Shown here: positions 1 through 5,802 of the stretch, piece by piece | Layout of the letters: each line of letters starts with the position of its first letter | How positions within the stretch are numbered: position 1 is the stretch's first letter | Source: Methanobacteriota archaeon | GTDB taxonomy: Archaea > Thermoplasmatota > DTKX01 > GCA-020343715 | DNA: 7,466 nt | Assembly (NCBI GenBank): GCA_030594725.1 | Contig: JAUVEQ010000138.1 | Coordinates: 1 to 7,466, forward strand | Direction: 5' to 3' | Notes under the pieces: generated by a model | Told to the model about the DNA's origin: nothing | The model's database searches: none | What the model saw: the letters and a program-made list of their open reading frames with translations, nothing else | Position numbers and translations under genes: made by a program

Positions 1-1
1 G

Positions 2-1246
2 GACGGGATATGCGCCGGTTCCATCGTCACCGCGGTCTGCACCCGGGCATCGTACGCGGTCCACACCAGCCTCTGGGGCAACATGGGCCCCGGGGAGATC
101 GAACGGCTCGGCGAGCAGGAATGGGACGTGCTGATCATCTCGGACATGGGCTCGGGACAGGTGGATGGCCTGGCATCCCTCGAGAGACCGGTCATCATCC
201 TGGACCATCACGTGAAGCAGGGCGGCGAGCGACCCGCACACCTTCTGGAGGTCAACGTCAACGACTACGGCCTCGTGGGCGCCAAGGACGCCTCCGGCGC
301 CTCGACGGCCTTCCTGATGGCCCTCGCCCTCGACCCCCAGGGGGCATGGGACCTGGCACCCCTGGCCCTCGCTGGTGCCATCGGTGACATGCAGCACGTA
401 GATGGCATGCGTTCTGTGAACGCGGCCATCGAACAGGAGACCATCCGGAGGGGGATCGTGGAGAGGCGCAGGGCCCTCGGCCTGAGCGGCGACACGCTCC
501 TGGACGCCCTCGTCCGGACCACTGACCCGTACATCCGCGGTCTGAGCGGCCGCAAGGAGAAGGTCGAGACCCTCCTCGAGGAGATGGGAGTGGACGGCAA
601 CGTTCCCCTGGAGGAACTCCCGGAGGAGGTCATCAGGGGTCTGGGCTCGTACCTCATCGTGCTCCTGTCCAAGGAGGGGGTTCAGGCACCCTTCGCCCAG
701 CGGGCGGTCCAGCAGCGCCTCTGGTGGCCCGCCAGGAGTGCTTGGCTGGATGATTTCTCGAACCAGGTGAACGCGGCCGGGCGCCTCGGTGACACCGGTG
801 TCGGCGCCGGTGCCTGCCTGGGATATCCTGCGCACATCGAACTGTGCAAGCAGGCCCGGGAGGACTTCCGCGACCAGGTCAGGGCCGGCCTCCACCACCT
901 GGAGGACACGGGGACCCAGCCCCTGGACCATGTGCAATGGTTCGAACCCCCGGCAGGCCACATCGGTGGACCCCTGGCCGGGCTGGGTATGATCTACCTC
1001 TTCCCCAAGGATGCTCCGGTCCTCTCCCTGTTCCCCGACGGCGAGACCCTCAACGTGTCCTCGAGGGCCACGGACCGCCTCGTCGAGAAGGGCGTCGACC
1101 TGGCCCAGGCGATGTCGATCGCAGCAGGCGAGGTCGGGGGTCGCGGGGGTGGCCACCCCGTGGCATCTGGTGCCAGCGTTCCCATCGAGGCCCGGGAGAC
1201 CTTCCTATCGAGGGTGGACGGGATCGTGGGCGAGCAGCTCTCTTGA
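2..1246 (+). CDS. DHH/DHHA1 family phosphoesterase, archaeal RecJ/GAN-like single-strand nuclease (5' end missing)
   Basis: The reading frame is open from base 2, so the gene enters from the left; the ATG at 83 is internal. The visible part has 414 residues. Fragment residues 1-9 (DGICAGSIV) are the end of DHH motif I, with its first metal-binding Asp residues just off the window. Motif II is SDMGSG (47-52), motif III is DHH (68-70), and GAIGDMQ (115-121) matches motif IV. A RecJ-type NAAGRLG motif starts at residue 257. The C-terminal DHHA1 domain carries GGGHPVASG (382-390), the substrate-binding loop. Archaeal RecJ/GAN proteins are about 450-480 residues, so roughly 30-70 residues are missing. 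Family members are Mn/Mg-dependent 5'-3' exonucleases on single-stranded DNA or RNA, and some (GAN) bind the replisome factor GINS. Which subtype this is cannot be settled here. The gene is convergent with the surface-protein gene, 66 bp away. Confidence 0.88.
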   Translation, partial: DGICAGSIVTAVCTRASYAVHTSLWGNMGPGEIERLGEQEWDVLIISDMGSGQVDGLASLERPVIILDHHVKQGGERPAHLLEVNVNDYGLVGAKDASGASTAFLMALALDPQGAWDLAPLALAGAIGDMQHVDGMRSVNAAIEQETIRRGIVERRRALGLSGDTLLDALVRTTDPYIRGLSGRKEKVETLLEEMGVDGNVPLEELPEEVIRGLGSYLIVLLSKEGVQAPFAQRAVQQRLWWPARSAWLDDFSNQVNAAGRLGDTGVGAGACLGYPAHIELCKQAREDFRDQVRAGLHHLEDTGTQPLDHVQWFEPPAGHIGGPLAGLGMIYLFPKDAPVLSLFPDGETLNVSSRATDRLVEKGVDLAQAMSIAAGEVGGRGGGHPVASGASVPIEARETFLSRVDGIVGEQLS

Positions 1247-1275
1247 GACATGGCCATGGCTCGAGCCCTTTGAAC

Positions 1276-1294
1276 GGGTCCTCGTCGGGGACCC
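1276..1294. other. Small inverted repeat between convergent genes
   Basis: A perfect 6-bp stem (GGGTCC at 1276-1281, GGACCC at 1289-1294) encloses a 7-base loop. It lies in the 66-bp gap between the two convergent stop codons. No T-run follows it on either strand, so it is not a classical intrinsic terminator. It could act as a 3'-end hairpin for either transcript, or be chance in GC-rich DNA. Short palindromes (GCCATGGC at 1253-1260, GGCTCGAGCC at 1258-1267) lie next to it. Confidence 0.3.
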
Positions 1295-1309
1295 TCTGGA
1301 AGGACGGAG

Positions 1310-1353
1310 GTTCTACTTCTTCGTCTCCGCTTTCGTCTCCACTTTCGTCTCCT
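1310..1353 (+). terminator. Pyrimidine-rich tract, possible 3'-end signal for the DHH gene
   Basis: On the plus strand this stretch is almost purely T and C, with repeated TTTCGTCTCC units. It begins about 65 bases past the stop codon of the DHH gene. Archaeal transcription often ends in T-rich tracts, and no other such tract lies nearby. The same bases encode the Lys/Glu/Thr-rich end of the convergent surface protein (KVETKAETKK), which by itself explains the composition. The terminator role is therefore only a suggestion. Confidence 0.18.
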
Positions 1354-4036
1354 CTACGACCGCGGTCTCGGTACTGGCATCCTCGTAATCGCCATCCTCG
1401 TAGTCGTAGTCGCCGTCCTCGTAATCGTAGTCGTACTCATCGTCGTCGTAGTCGTAGTCGGCCCCGTCGTCGACGTAATCGTCACCGTACAGGGCCTGCT
1501 GCTCGGGGGACAAGGCGGGTCCTGCCTCGGCCGCTGCCTCCGCGGGCACATCTGCGACCTCCTCCTCCTCGAAGTCACCGCCATAGATGGAGCTGTAAAG
1601 GTCAGCGTCCACCTGGGGCTTGCGCCTGAGGGCGAACACGTAACCGGCCACTATCACAACGGCGATCACAACAGCGATGATGGTCCCCACCAGGTAGGCG
1701 TTCTCAGCGAGGGTGCCGACGTTCTCCTCCAGCTTCTCCACAGTCACGTTGAGGTCGGAGACATCATTCGTCACCGTTGCCTGGTCGTCGTAGAAGATCT
1801 TGAACACGAGGTTGTGTTCGCCACTCCTGTTGGACCACCAGTAAAGTGGGGGGTTTGTCGGAGAGAACGGCCTCTCACCCACGATGTACCTGTCCCCCAC
1901 GGCGATCGGTGGGGAGGTGAAGTTGAAGAAGTTCCAGGAGACCAGCACGTTGTTCTCGTAGTAGTTGTCGAAGACCCGTACGGTCACGGTGGACAGGGGC
2001 CTGGTGCCGTTGTTCTCGATCTTCAGCTTGAAGCTCAGGTTGGTCCTGGGCAGCACATTGACCTCCGACCGGACCACATCGCCCACATCTGGATCGATGT
2101 AGGTGGGGATCTCGGGAACGCGGGCGTCGTAGTTCTCTATCTCGAAATCGAGGGGCACAACGCGTTCGGTGAATGTGATGTCCTGGGACGAGGCATTGGC
2201 GAACAGGCTGTACACCCCGGGCAGAAGGTCTTCCGGTACCTCGATGTGGACCTTCACGTACTTGATCTGGTCACGGAAGAGCAGCGTGAACTCGGGGGTG
2301 ATCTCCACGGTGATCCTGGGATCGGGGGAGTACCCGCTCATGGTTATGTTGTCCCCGCCGTTGCCGAAGTTCTTGACCTCCAGAGTGATGTCGATGTAGT
2401 TCTTCTCGTAGGGATTGAAGCTGCGACGTGGTCTGATGCTGCCTGGCTGTGCCACCGGTCGTTCGGGGTTCGTTATCTCCTCACCCTGGTACAACCACTC
2501 TATGCGGTAGAACTGGGTGATGTCGATGATGAGGTTGAACTCCGCGCTGGCATCGCTACGGGAGCTGGTAGCTGGCACCGTCAGGTTGTACGAACCGATG
2601 GGTGCCTCCTCGAACTTGGAGGGGATGATCACGATGATCTTGATGATGGCCTCCTGGTCCTGGAGCAGCGTGACCTCCGGGGGCTGGGTGTACGTCAGCC
2701 AGGTACTGGGTGCTCCCAGGATGTCCTGGATGACGATGGAATCCAGTCCGTTGCCGGTGTTGCGCACCGTGACCTCGAACTCCAGGTTGCCGCCAGGTAT
2801 GGTCGACGCCTTGTTGATGGGGGACTCCATCTCGATGGCGAAGTACTGTCCGACCTCGACGGCGAAGGACTTGGTCACCGGCGACAGCTCGGGACTGGAC
2901 GACTCGATCTCCACGGTGAAGAAGTAGGTCTTCTTGGGAGCGTTGGTGGGCACCTTCACGATGTACTGGACCGTGCCGTTGTCTGTGAGGTCGATGTCGA
3001 TGCTCCTGGGATTCGCAGAGGCGATGAAACCGGGATTGAGGTCCGTGTCCCACACGGGAGTGATGGAGAAGGTGTCCCAGCCGTTGCCCTGATTGTTGAT
3101 CCTGAGCTGGAACTCCACCTCTTCGCCCGGGATACCTTCCTTCTTGTCGAGCCCGTTCACGTAGACCTGGAAGTTGTAGTACTGCAGCGATGAGATCTGC
3201 GCGAAGGCCGGTGGCATCTGCTTTGTCACGTTGAACATCGATGTTGCATTGATCGTGATATGTGCAGTTACGTGGGCCCGTTCCCCAGCCGGTATCGGGA
3301 CCTTCACGTCGATGAAGTGTGGATGCTGCCTGTTGGGGTCGGCAGTGAGGTTTATGGTGAACCCGAACTCGTCGATGCCGGACTCGAAGCTGAGGACCCA
3401 TCCCGCCTCGGACCTGGAGGACTCTCCTCTGATCAGGAAGCGGTCGACCCCGTTGCCGACGTTGTACAGCGCGAAGCGGATGGTCACCGTCGACGGAGGG
3501 ATAGCGTAGTACTCGATGTTCGGCGGTGGGTTCCAGACCTGGATCTCGAAGCCAGATTTCTGGGGGATCACGGCACCCACGGTATGGCTATCGTTCCGTC
3601 CCACGTCCTTCCTCGGCCATGCGTTCAGCTTGAAGTCGTAGGTCCTGTTGAGCTGGTTCGGGGCCGAGGTTATGGTCATGGTGAAGTTGCACTTCTCGGC
3701 CTTTCCAAGCAGGAAGTCGAAGGGCGCGGAGGGGCTGTAGGTGCCTATCACGGTACCGTGGTTGGGATCGGCGCTGAAGAACACGTTCCAGAGAGGGGGC
3801 ACTTCATCCAGCTGGAGGTACACCTCCTCCGAGGGATTGTCTCCCGTGTTCCGGACCGTGTAGTTGAATATCACGGGGTTCATACCCTCGATGACCTTGA
3901 TCTCCACATTGTCCAGGTATTTCAGTTCGACGTCGTACTGGGCAGCTTCTGCATCGTCGGCCGAGACCATGGCGATACCGAAGGCCAGGACGGCGACCAT
4001 GATGAACAGAACGGTGAGACTGTAGGATTTGTTCAT
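1313..4036 (-). CDS. Secreted, membrane-anchored surface protein with NEW3/CARDB-like repeats and an Asp/Tyr-rich cytoplasmic tail
   Basis: The 907-residue protein begins with a signal peptide: a short basic start, a hydrophobic core at about residues 7-24, and a likely cut after VSA (24-26). Six Ig-like repeats of about 110-130 residues follow, each marked by an N-x-G-N-G-x-D type motif: 63-67 (weaker), 192-198, 315-321, 426-432, 556-562 and 675-677 (degenerate). This is typical of NEW3/CARDB (COG1470-like) domains. I count about 16 N-x-S/T sequons, all before the membrane, and only one cysteine (C116). A single span at about 781-803 is followed by RRK, so the tail (804-907) should be cytoplasmic. 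The tail contains an acidic tract with DYDYEDG heptads and ends in a Glu/Lys/Thr-rich segment. The family suggests cell-surface adhesion or scaffold roles; no enzyme domain is seen and the ligand is unknown. The ATG at 4036 is supported by a GGGTG Shine-Dalgarno element 5 bases upstream and by the signal peptide. Confidence 0.85.
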   Translation of the reverse strand: MNKSYSLTVLFIMVAVLAFGIAMVSADDAEAAQYDVELKYLDNVEIKVIEGMNPVIFNYTVRNTGDNPSEEVYLQLDEVPPLWNVFFSADPNHGTVIGTYSPSAPFDFLLGKAEKCNFTMTITSAPNQLNRTYDFKLNAWPRKDVGRNDSHTVGAVIPQKSGFEIQVWNPPPNIEYYAIPPSTVTIRFALYNVGNGVDRFLIRGESSRSEAGWVLSFESGIDEFGFTINLTADPNRQHPHFIDVKVPIPAGERAHVTAHITINATSMFNVTKQMPPAFAQISSLQYYNFQVYVNGLDKKEGIPGEEVEFQLRINNQGNGWDTFSITPVWDTDLNPGFIASANPRSIDIDLTDNGTVQYIVKVPTNAPKKTYFFTVEIESSSPELSPVTKSFAVEVGQYFAIEMESPINKASTIPGGNLEFEVTVRNTGNGLDSIVIQDILGAPSTWLTYTQPPEVTLLQDQEAIIKIIVIIPSKFEEAPIGSYNLTVPATSSRSDASAEFNLIIDITQFYRIEWLYQGEEITNPERPVAQPGSIRPRRSFNPYEKNYIDITLEVKNFGNGGDNITMSGYSPDPRITVEITPEFTLLFRDQIKYVKVHIEVPEDLLPGVYSLFANASSQDITFTERVVPLDFEIENYDARVPEIPTYIDPDVGDVVRSEVNVLPRTNLSFKLKIENNGTRPLSTVTVRVFDNYYENNVLVSWNFFNFTSPPIAVGDRYIVGERPFSPTNPPLYWWSNRSGEHNLVFKIFYDDQATVTNDVSDLNVTVEKLEENVGTLAENAYLVGTIIAVVIAVVIVAGYVFALRRKPQVDADLYSSIYGGDFEEEEVADVPAEAAAEAGPALSPEQQALYGDDYVDDGADYDYDDDEYDYDYEDGDYDYEDGDYEDASTETAVVEETKVETKAETKK
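1379..1432 (-). repeat. 21-bp tandem repeat coding for DYDYEDG heptads
   Basis: Two adjacent 21-bp units (1412-1432 and 1391-1411) encode identical heptads DYDYEDG at residues 869-875 and 876-882. A partial third unit (DYED) follows at 883-886. The two full units differ at two bases and both changes are synonymous (GAC/GAT). The repeat sits within a wider acidic tract (residues 851-886) that I count as 17 Asp, 9 Tyr and 4 Glu in 36 residues. It looks like slippage or duplication within a low-complexity coding region. Confidence 0.8.
1742..3934 (-). repeat. Six tandem NEW3/CARDB-like extracellular domains (protein-level repeats)
   Basis: Motif spacing in the surface protein is about 130, 123, 110, 130 and 119 residues, measured between the Asn-Gly turn motifs starting near 61, 191, 314, 424, 554 and 673. 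Each follows a strand of alternating hydrophobic residues (such as LEFEVTVRN or IDITLEVKN) and precedes a strand ending the beta sandwich. The central four copies keep the GNG turn; the first has GDN and the last NNGT. Boundaries are approximate, because the copies have diverged too far to share obvious DNA identity. Confidence 0.7.
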
Positions 4037-4041
4037 ATCAA

Positions 4042-4046
4042 CACCC
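4042..4046 (-). promoter_or_regulatory. Shine-Dalgarno element of the surface-protein gene
   Basis: On the minus strand GGGTG lies 5 bases upstream of the ATG. It pairs partly with the archaeal 16S 3' end and supports this start. Confidence 0.45.
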
Positions 4047-4083
4047 AGGGAATTTTAAGTATACCCTTCGTAATATGCAATGG

Positions 4084-4091
4084 ATATATAA
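4084..4091 (-). promoter_or_regulatory. Candidate TATA box for the surface-protein gene
   Basis: The minus strand reads TTATATAT here, inside an AT-rich island unlike the GC-rich surroundings. A start about 25 bases downstream would fall near 4061-4064 and give a leader of roughly 25 bases, long enough to contain the GGGTG element at 4042-4046. The box overlaps an 11-bp palindrome (ATAAT-C-ATTAT, 4088-4098). A second TATA-like stretch at 4053-4064 would give an almost leaderless transcript and is less consistent with the ribosome binding site. Confidence 0.5.
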
Positions 4092-4175
4092 TCATTATGG
4101 TATTTGCTCGGAAAGAGGTGACCTTTCCTGGCCGCCACGGACACCACCGGGCCACTACGATGCATGGTCGAACGT

Positions 4176-4189
4176 GCAAATGCTCTTAA
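4176..4189 (+). promoter_or_regulatory. Candidate BRE/TATA element for the carboxyltransferase operon
   Basis: GCAAAT (4176-4181) fits the archaeal BRE pattern RNWAAW and is followed by a weak TATA-like GCTCTTAA (4182-4189). Transcription would begin near 4210-4215, leaving a leader of about 20 bases before the ATG at 4234. The alternative is the ATATATAA at 4084-4091 read on the plus strand, which would give a leader of about 120 bases. Confidence 0.33.
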
Positions 4190-4222
4190 CCCCCGAGAAC
4201 CTTCCTGGATGCACTCTGGCCC

Positions 4223-4227
4223 GAGGG
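4223..4227 (+). promoter_or_regulatory. Shine-Dalgarno element that decides the carboxyltransferase start
   Basis: GAGGG lies 6 bases before the ATG at 4234. No comparable element precedes the in-frame ATGs further upstream (4075, 4180), so the start at 4234 is preferred. Confidence 0.5.
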
Positions 4228-4233
4228 TTGTCC

Positions 4234-5784
4234 ATGACCAGCGATGAGAACATCGAGCTGCTCAGGAAGATGAAGGAGGAGGCCTCACAGGGAGGCGGTC
4301 CAGACCGCATCGCGAAGCAGCGGGCCAAGGGCAAGAAGACGGCCCGGGAACGCGTCGTCGAGCTCTTGGACCCCGGGACCTTCGTGGAAATGGACATGTT
4401 CGTGACCCACCTTTGCACCGACTTCGGGATGGAGAAGAAGAAGGTGATGGGCGACGGCGTCGTGACCGGGTACGGGAAGGTGGACGGTCGGGACGTGTAC
4501 ATCTTCTCCCAGGACTTCACGGTCTTCGGTGGTTCCCTCGGAGAGATGTTCGCCCAGAAGATCACCAAGATCATGGACCTGGCCATGAAGAACGGCAAGC
4601 CCGTCATCGGGCTCAACGACTCCGGTGGTGCCCGTATCCAGGAGGGTGTGGTCTCCCTGGGAGGATACGCGGAGATCTTCTTCCGGAACGTGATGGCCTC
4701 AGGAGTGATACCCCAGATCAGCGCCATCATGGGACCCTGCGCGGGAGGGGCCGTGTACTCCCCGGCCATGACGGACTTCATCATCATGGTCAAGGAGACC
4801 AGCCACATGTTCATAACGGGTCCGGAGGTCATCAAGACCGTCACCAACGAGGAGGTCACCTTCGAGGAGCTGGGGGGTGCGATGACACACAACACCCGCA
4901 GCGGCGTGGCCCACCTGGCGGCCGAGGACGAGGATGACTGCCTTGAGATGATCCGTCGCATGCTCTCCTTCATGCCCTCGAACAACCTGGAGGAGCCACC
5001 CCTTGCCGAGTGCACGGACCCCGTCGACCGCATGGACGAGGAACTGAACTCGATCCTGCCCAACGACCCCAACAAGCCGTACGACATGCGAGAGGTGGTC
5101 ACCCACGTCGTCGATGACGGTGACTTCTTCGAGATCATGCCGCTCTGGGGCCGGAACCTGATCATCGGCTTCGCGAGGTTGGGGGGCCGCCCCGTTGGCG
5201 TCGTCGGCCAGCAGCCCGCGGTCCTGGCAGGGACCCTTGACATCGACGCGACCATCAAGGGCGGCCGGTTCGTCCGCTTCTGCGACGCGTTCAACATCCC
5301 CCTCATCACGTTCGTGGACGTGCCCGGCTTCCTTCCCGGCACCGACCAGGAGTACGGGGGCATCATCCGCAACGGCTCCAAGCTGCTGTACGCCTACTGC
5401 GAGGCGACGGTTCCCAAGCTCACCGTCATCACCCGGAAGGCCTACGGCGGTGCGTACGACGTCATGTGCTCCAAGCACATCAGGGCGGACTTCAACTTCG
5501 CTTGGCCGACAGCGGAGATCGCCGTCATGGGGTCCGACGGTGCCGTCAACATCATATTCCGCAAGGAGATCGAGAGTGCCGAGGACAAGGAGGCGAAACG
5601 GGAGGAGCTCGTGTCCGACTACCGCAAGAAGTTCGCATCACCCTACATCGCCGCCCAGCGGGGCTACATCGACGACGTCATCGAACCCAAGGAGACCCGG
5701 CCACGGTTGATAAACGCCCTGGAGGCGTGCGCCCACAAGCGCGAGGGACGACCTCCCAAGAAGCACGGCAACATACCCCTCTGA
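4234..5784 (+). CDS. mmdA: Acyl-CoA carboxyltransferase, PccB/MmdA family (propionyl-CoA carboxylase beta / transcarboxylase 12S-like)
   Basis: This 516-residue protein has the full two-domain crotonase-type fold of biotin-dependent acyl-CoA carboxyltransferases, whose members are about 510-525 residues. It moves a carboxyl group between carboxybiotin and an acyl-CoA. The N-domain has GGSLGEMFAQK (99-109), SGGARIQEG (110-118 region) and GPCAGGA (167-173), which form the first oxyanion hole and CoA site. The C-domain has PGFLPGTDQEYGG (364-376) and RKAYGGAYDVM (401-411), the second oxyanion hole and biotin side. It ends in the family-typical KKHGNIPL. Asp409 sits at the position where Asp favours propionyl-CoA and Ile favours shorter or broader substrates in Streptomyces enzymes, so propionyl-CoA/methylmalonyl-CoA is the likely substrate. 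It has no fused biotin or biotin carboxylase domain. The in-frame ATG at 4075 was rejected: the added 53 residues resemble no family N-terminus and would cover the promoter candidate. The symbol could equally be pccB. Confidence 0.92.
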   Translation: MTSDENIELLRKMKEEASQGGGPDRIAKQRAKGKKTARERVVELLDPGTFVEMDMFVTHLCTDFGMEKKKVMGDGVVTGYGKVDGRDVYIFSQDFTVFGGSLGEMFAQKITKIMDLAMKNGKPVIGLNDSGGARIQEGVVSLGGYAEIFFRNVMASGVIPQISAIMGPCAGGAVYSPAMTDFIIMVKETSHMFITGPEVIKTVTNEEVTFEELGGAMTHNTRSGVAHLAAEDEDDCLEMIRRMLSFMPSNNLEEPPLAECTDPVDRMDEELNSILPNDPNKPYDMREVVTHVVDDGDFFEIMPLWGRNLIIGFARLGGRPVGVVGQQPAVLAGTLDIDATIKGGRFVRFCDAFNIPLITFVDVPGFLPGTDQEYGGIIRNGSKLLYAYCEATVPKLTVITRKAYGGAYDVMCSKHIRADFNFAWPTAEIAVMGSDGAVNIIFRKEIESAEDKEAKREELVSDYRKKFASPYIAAQRGYIDDVIEPKETRPRLINALEACAHKREGRPPKKHGNIPL

Positions 5785-5790
5785 TCGTAC

Positions 5791-5794
5791 GGAG
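5791..5794 (+). promoter_or_regulatory. Shine-Dalgarno element of the second operon gene
   Basis: GGAG lies 8 bases before the ATG at 5803, within the 18-bp gap after the preceding stop codon. It supports translation as part of one transcript. Confidence 0.55.
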
Positions 5795-5802
5795 CCCAGA
5801 AC

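Noticed and set aside
83..85. ATG at 83 as the start of the DHH phosphoesterase.
   Set aside because: The frame is open to the window edge and the upstream codons encode the DGICAGSIV part of catalytic motif I, so the true start is off the window.
1251..1267. Overlapping palindromes (TGGCCA, GCCATGGC, GGCTCGAGCC) as a regulatory or attachment site.
   Set aside because: Short GC-rich palindromes are expected by chance in such DNA, and a no-loop palindrome in a convergent gap has no clear role. There are no flanking direct repeats or mobile genes.
1310..1480. CRISPR-like or non-coding repeat array suggested by repeated TCGTAGTCG / TTTCGTCTCC units.
   Set aside because: Units are short, in frame, and explained by Asp/Tyr and Lys/Glu/Thr codons at the end of the surface protein; there are no spacers.
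1814..3193. 459-codon open frame on the plus strand opposite the surface-protein gene.
   Set aside because: Low-complexity Val/Gly/Asp/Leu composition, no domain, no ribosome binding site; the minus-strand protein is clearly real (signal peptide, repeats, membrane span).
4075..4233. In-frame upstream ATGs (4075, 4180) that would lengthen the acyl-CoA carboxyltransferase.
   Set aside because: The extra residues match no family N-terminus, there is no ribosome binding site before them, and they run through the promoter candidate. The start at 4234 gives the usual family length.
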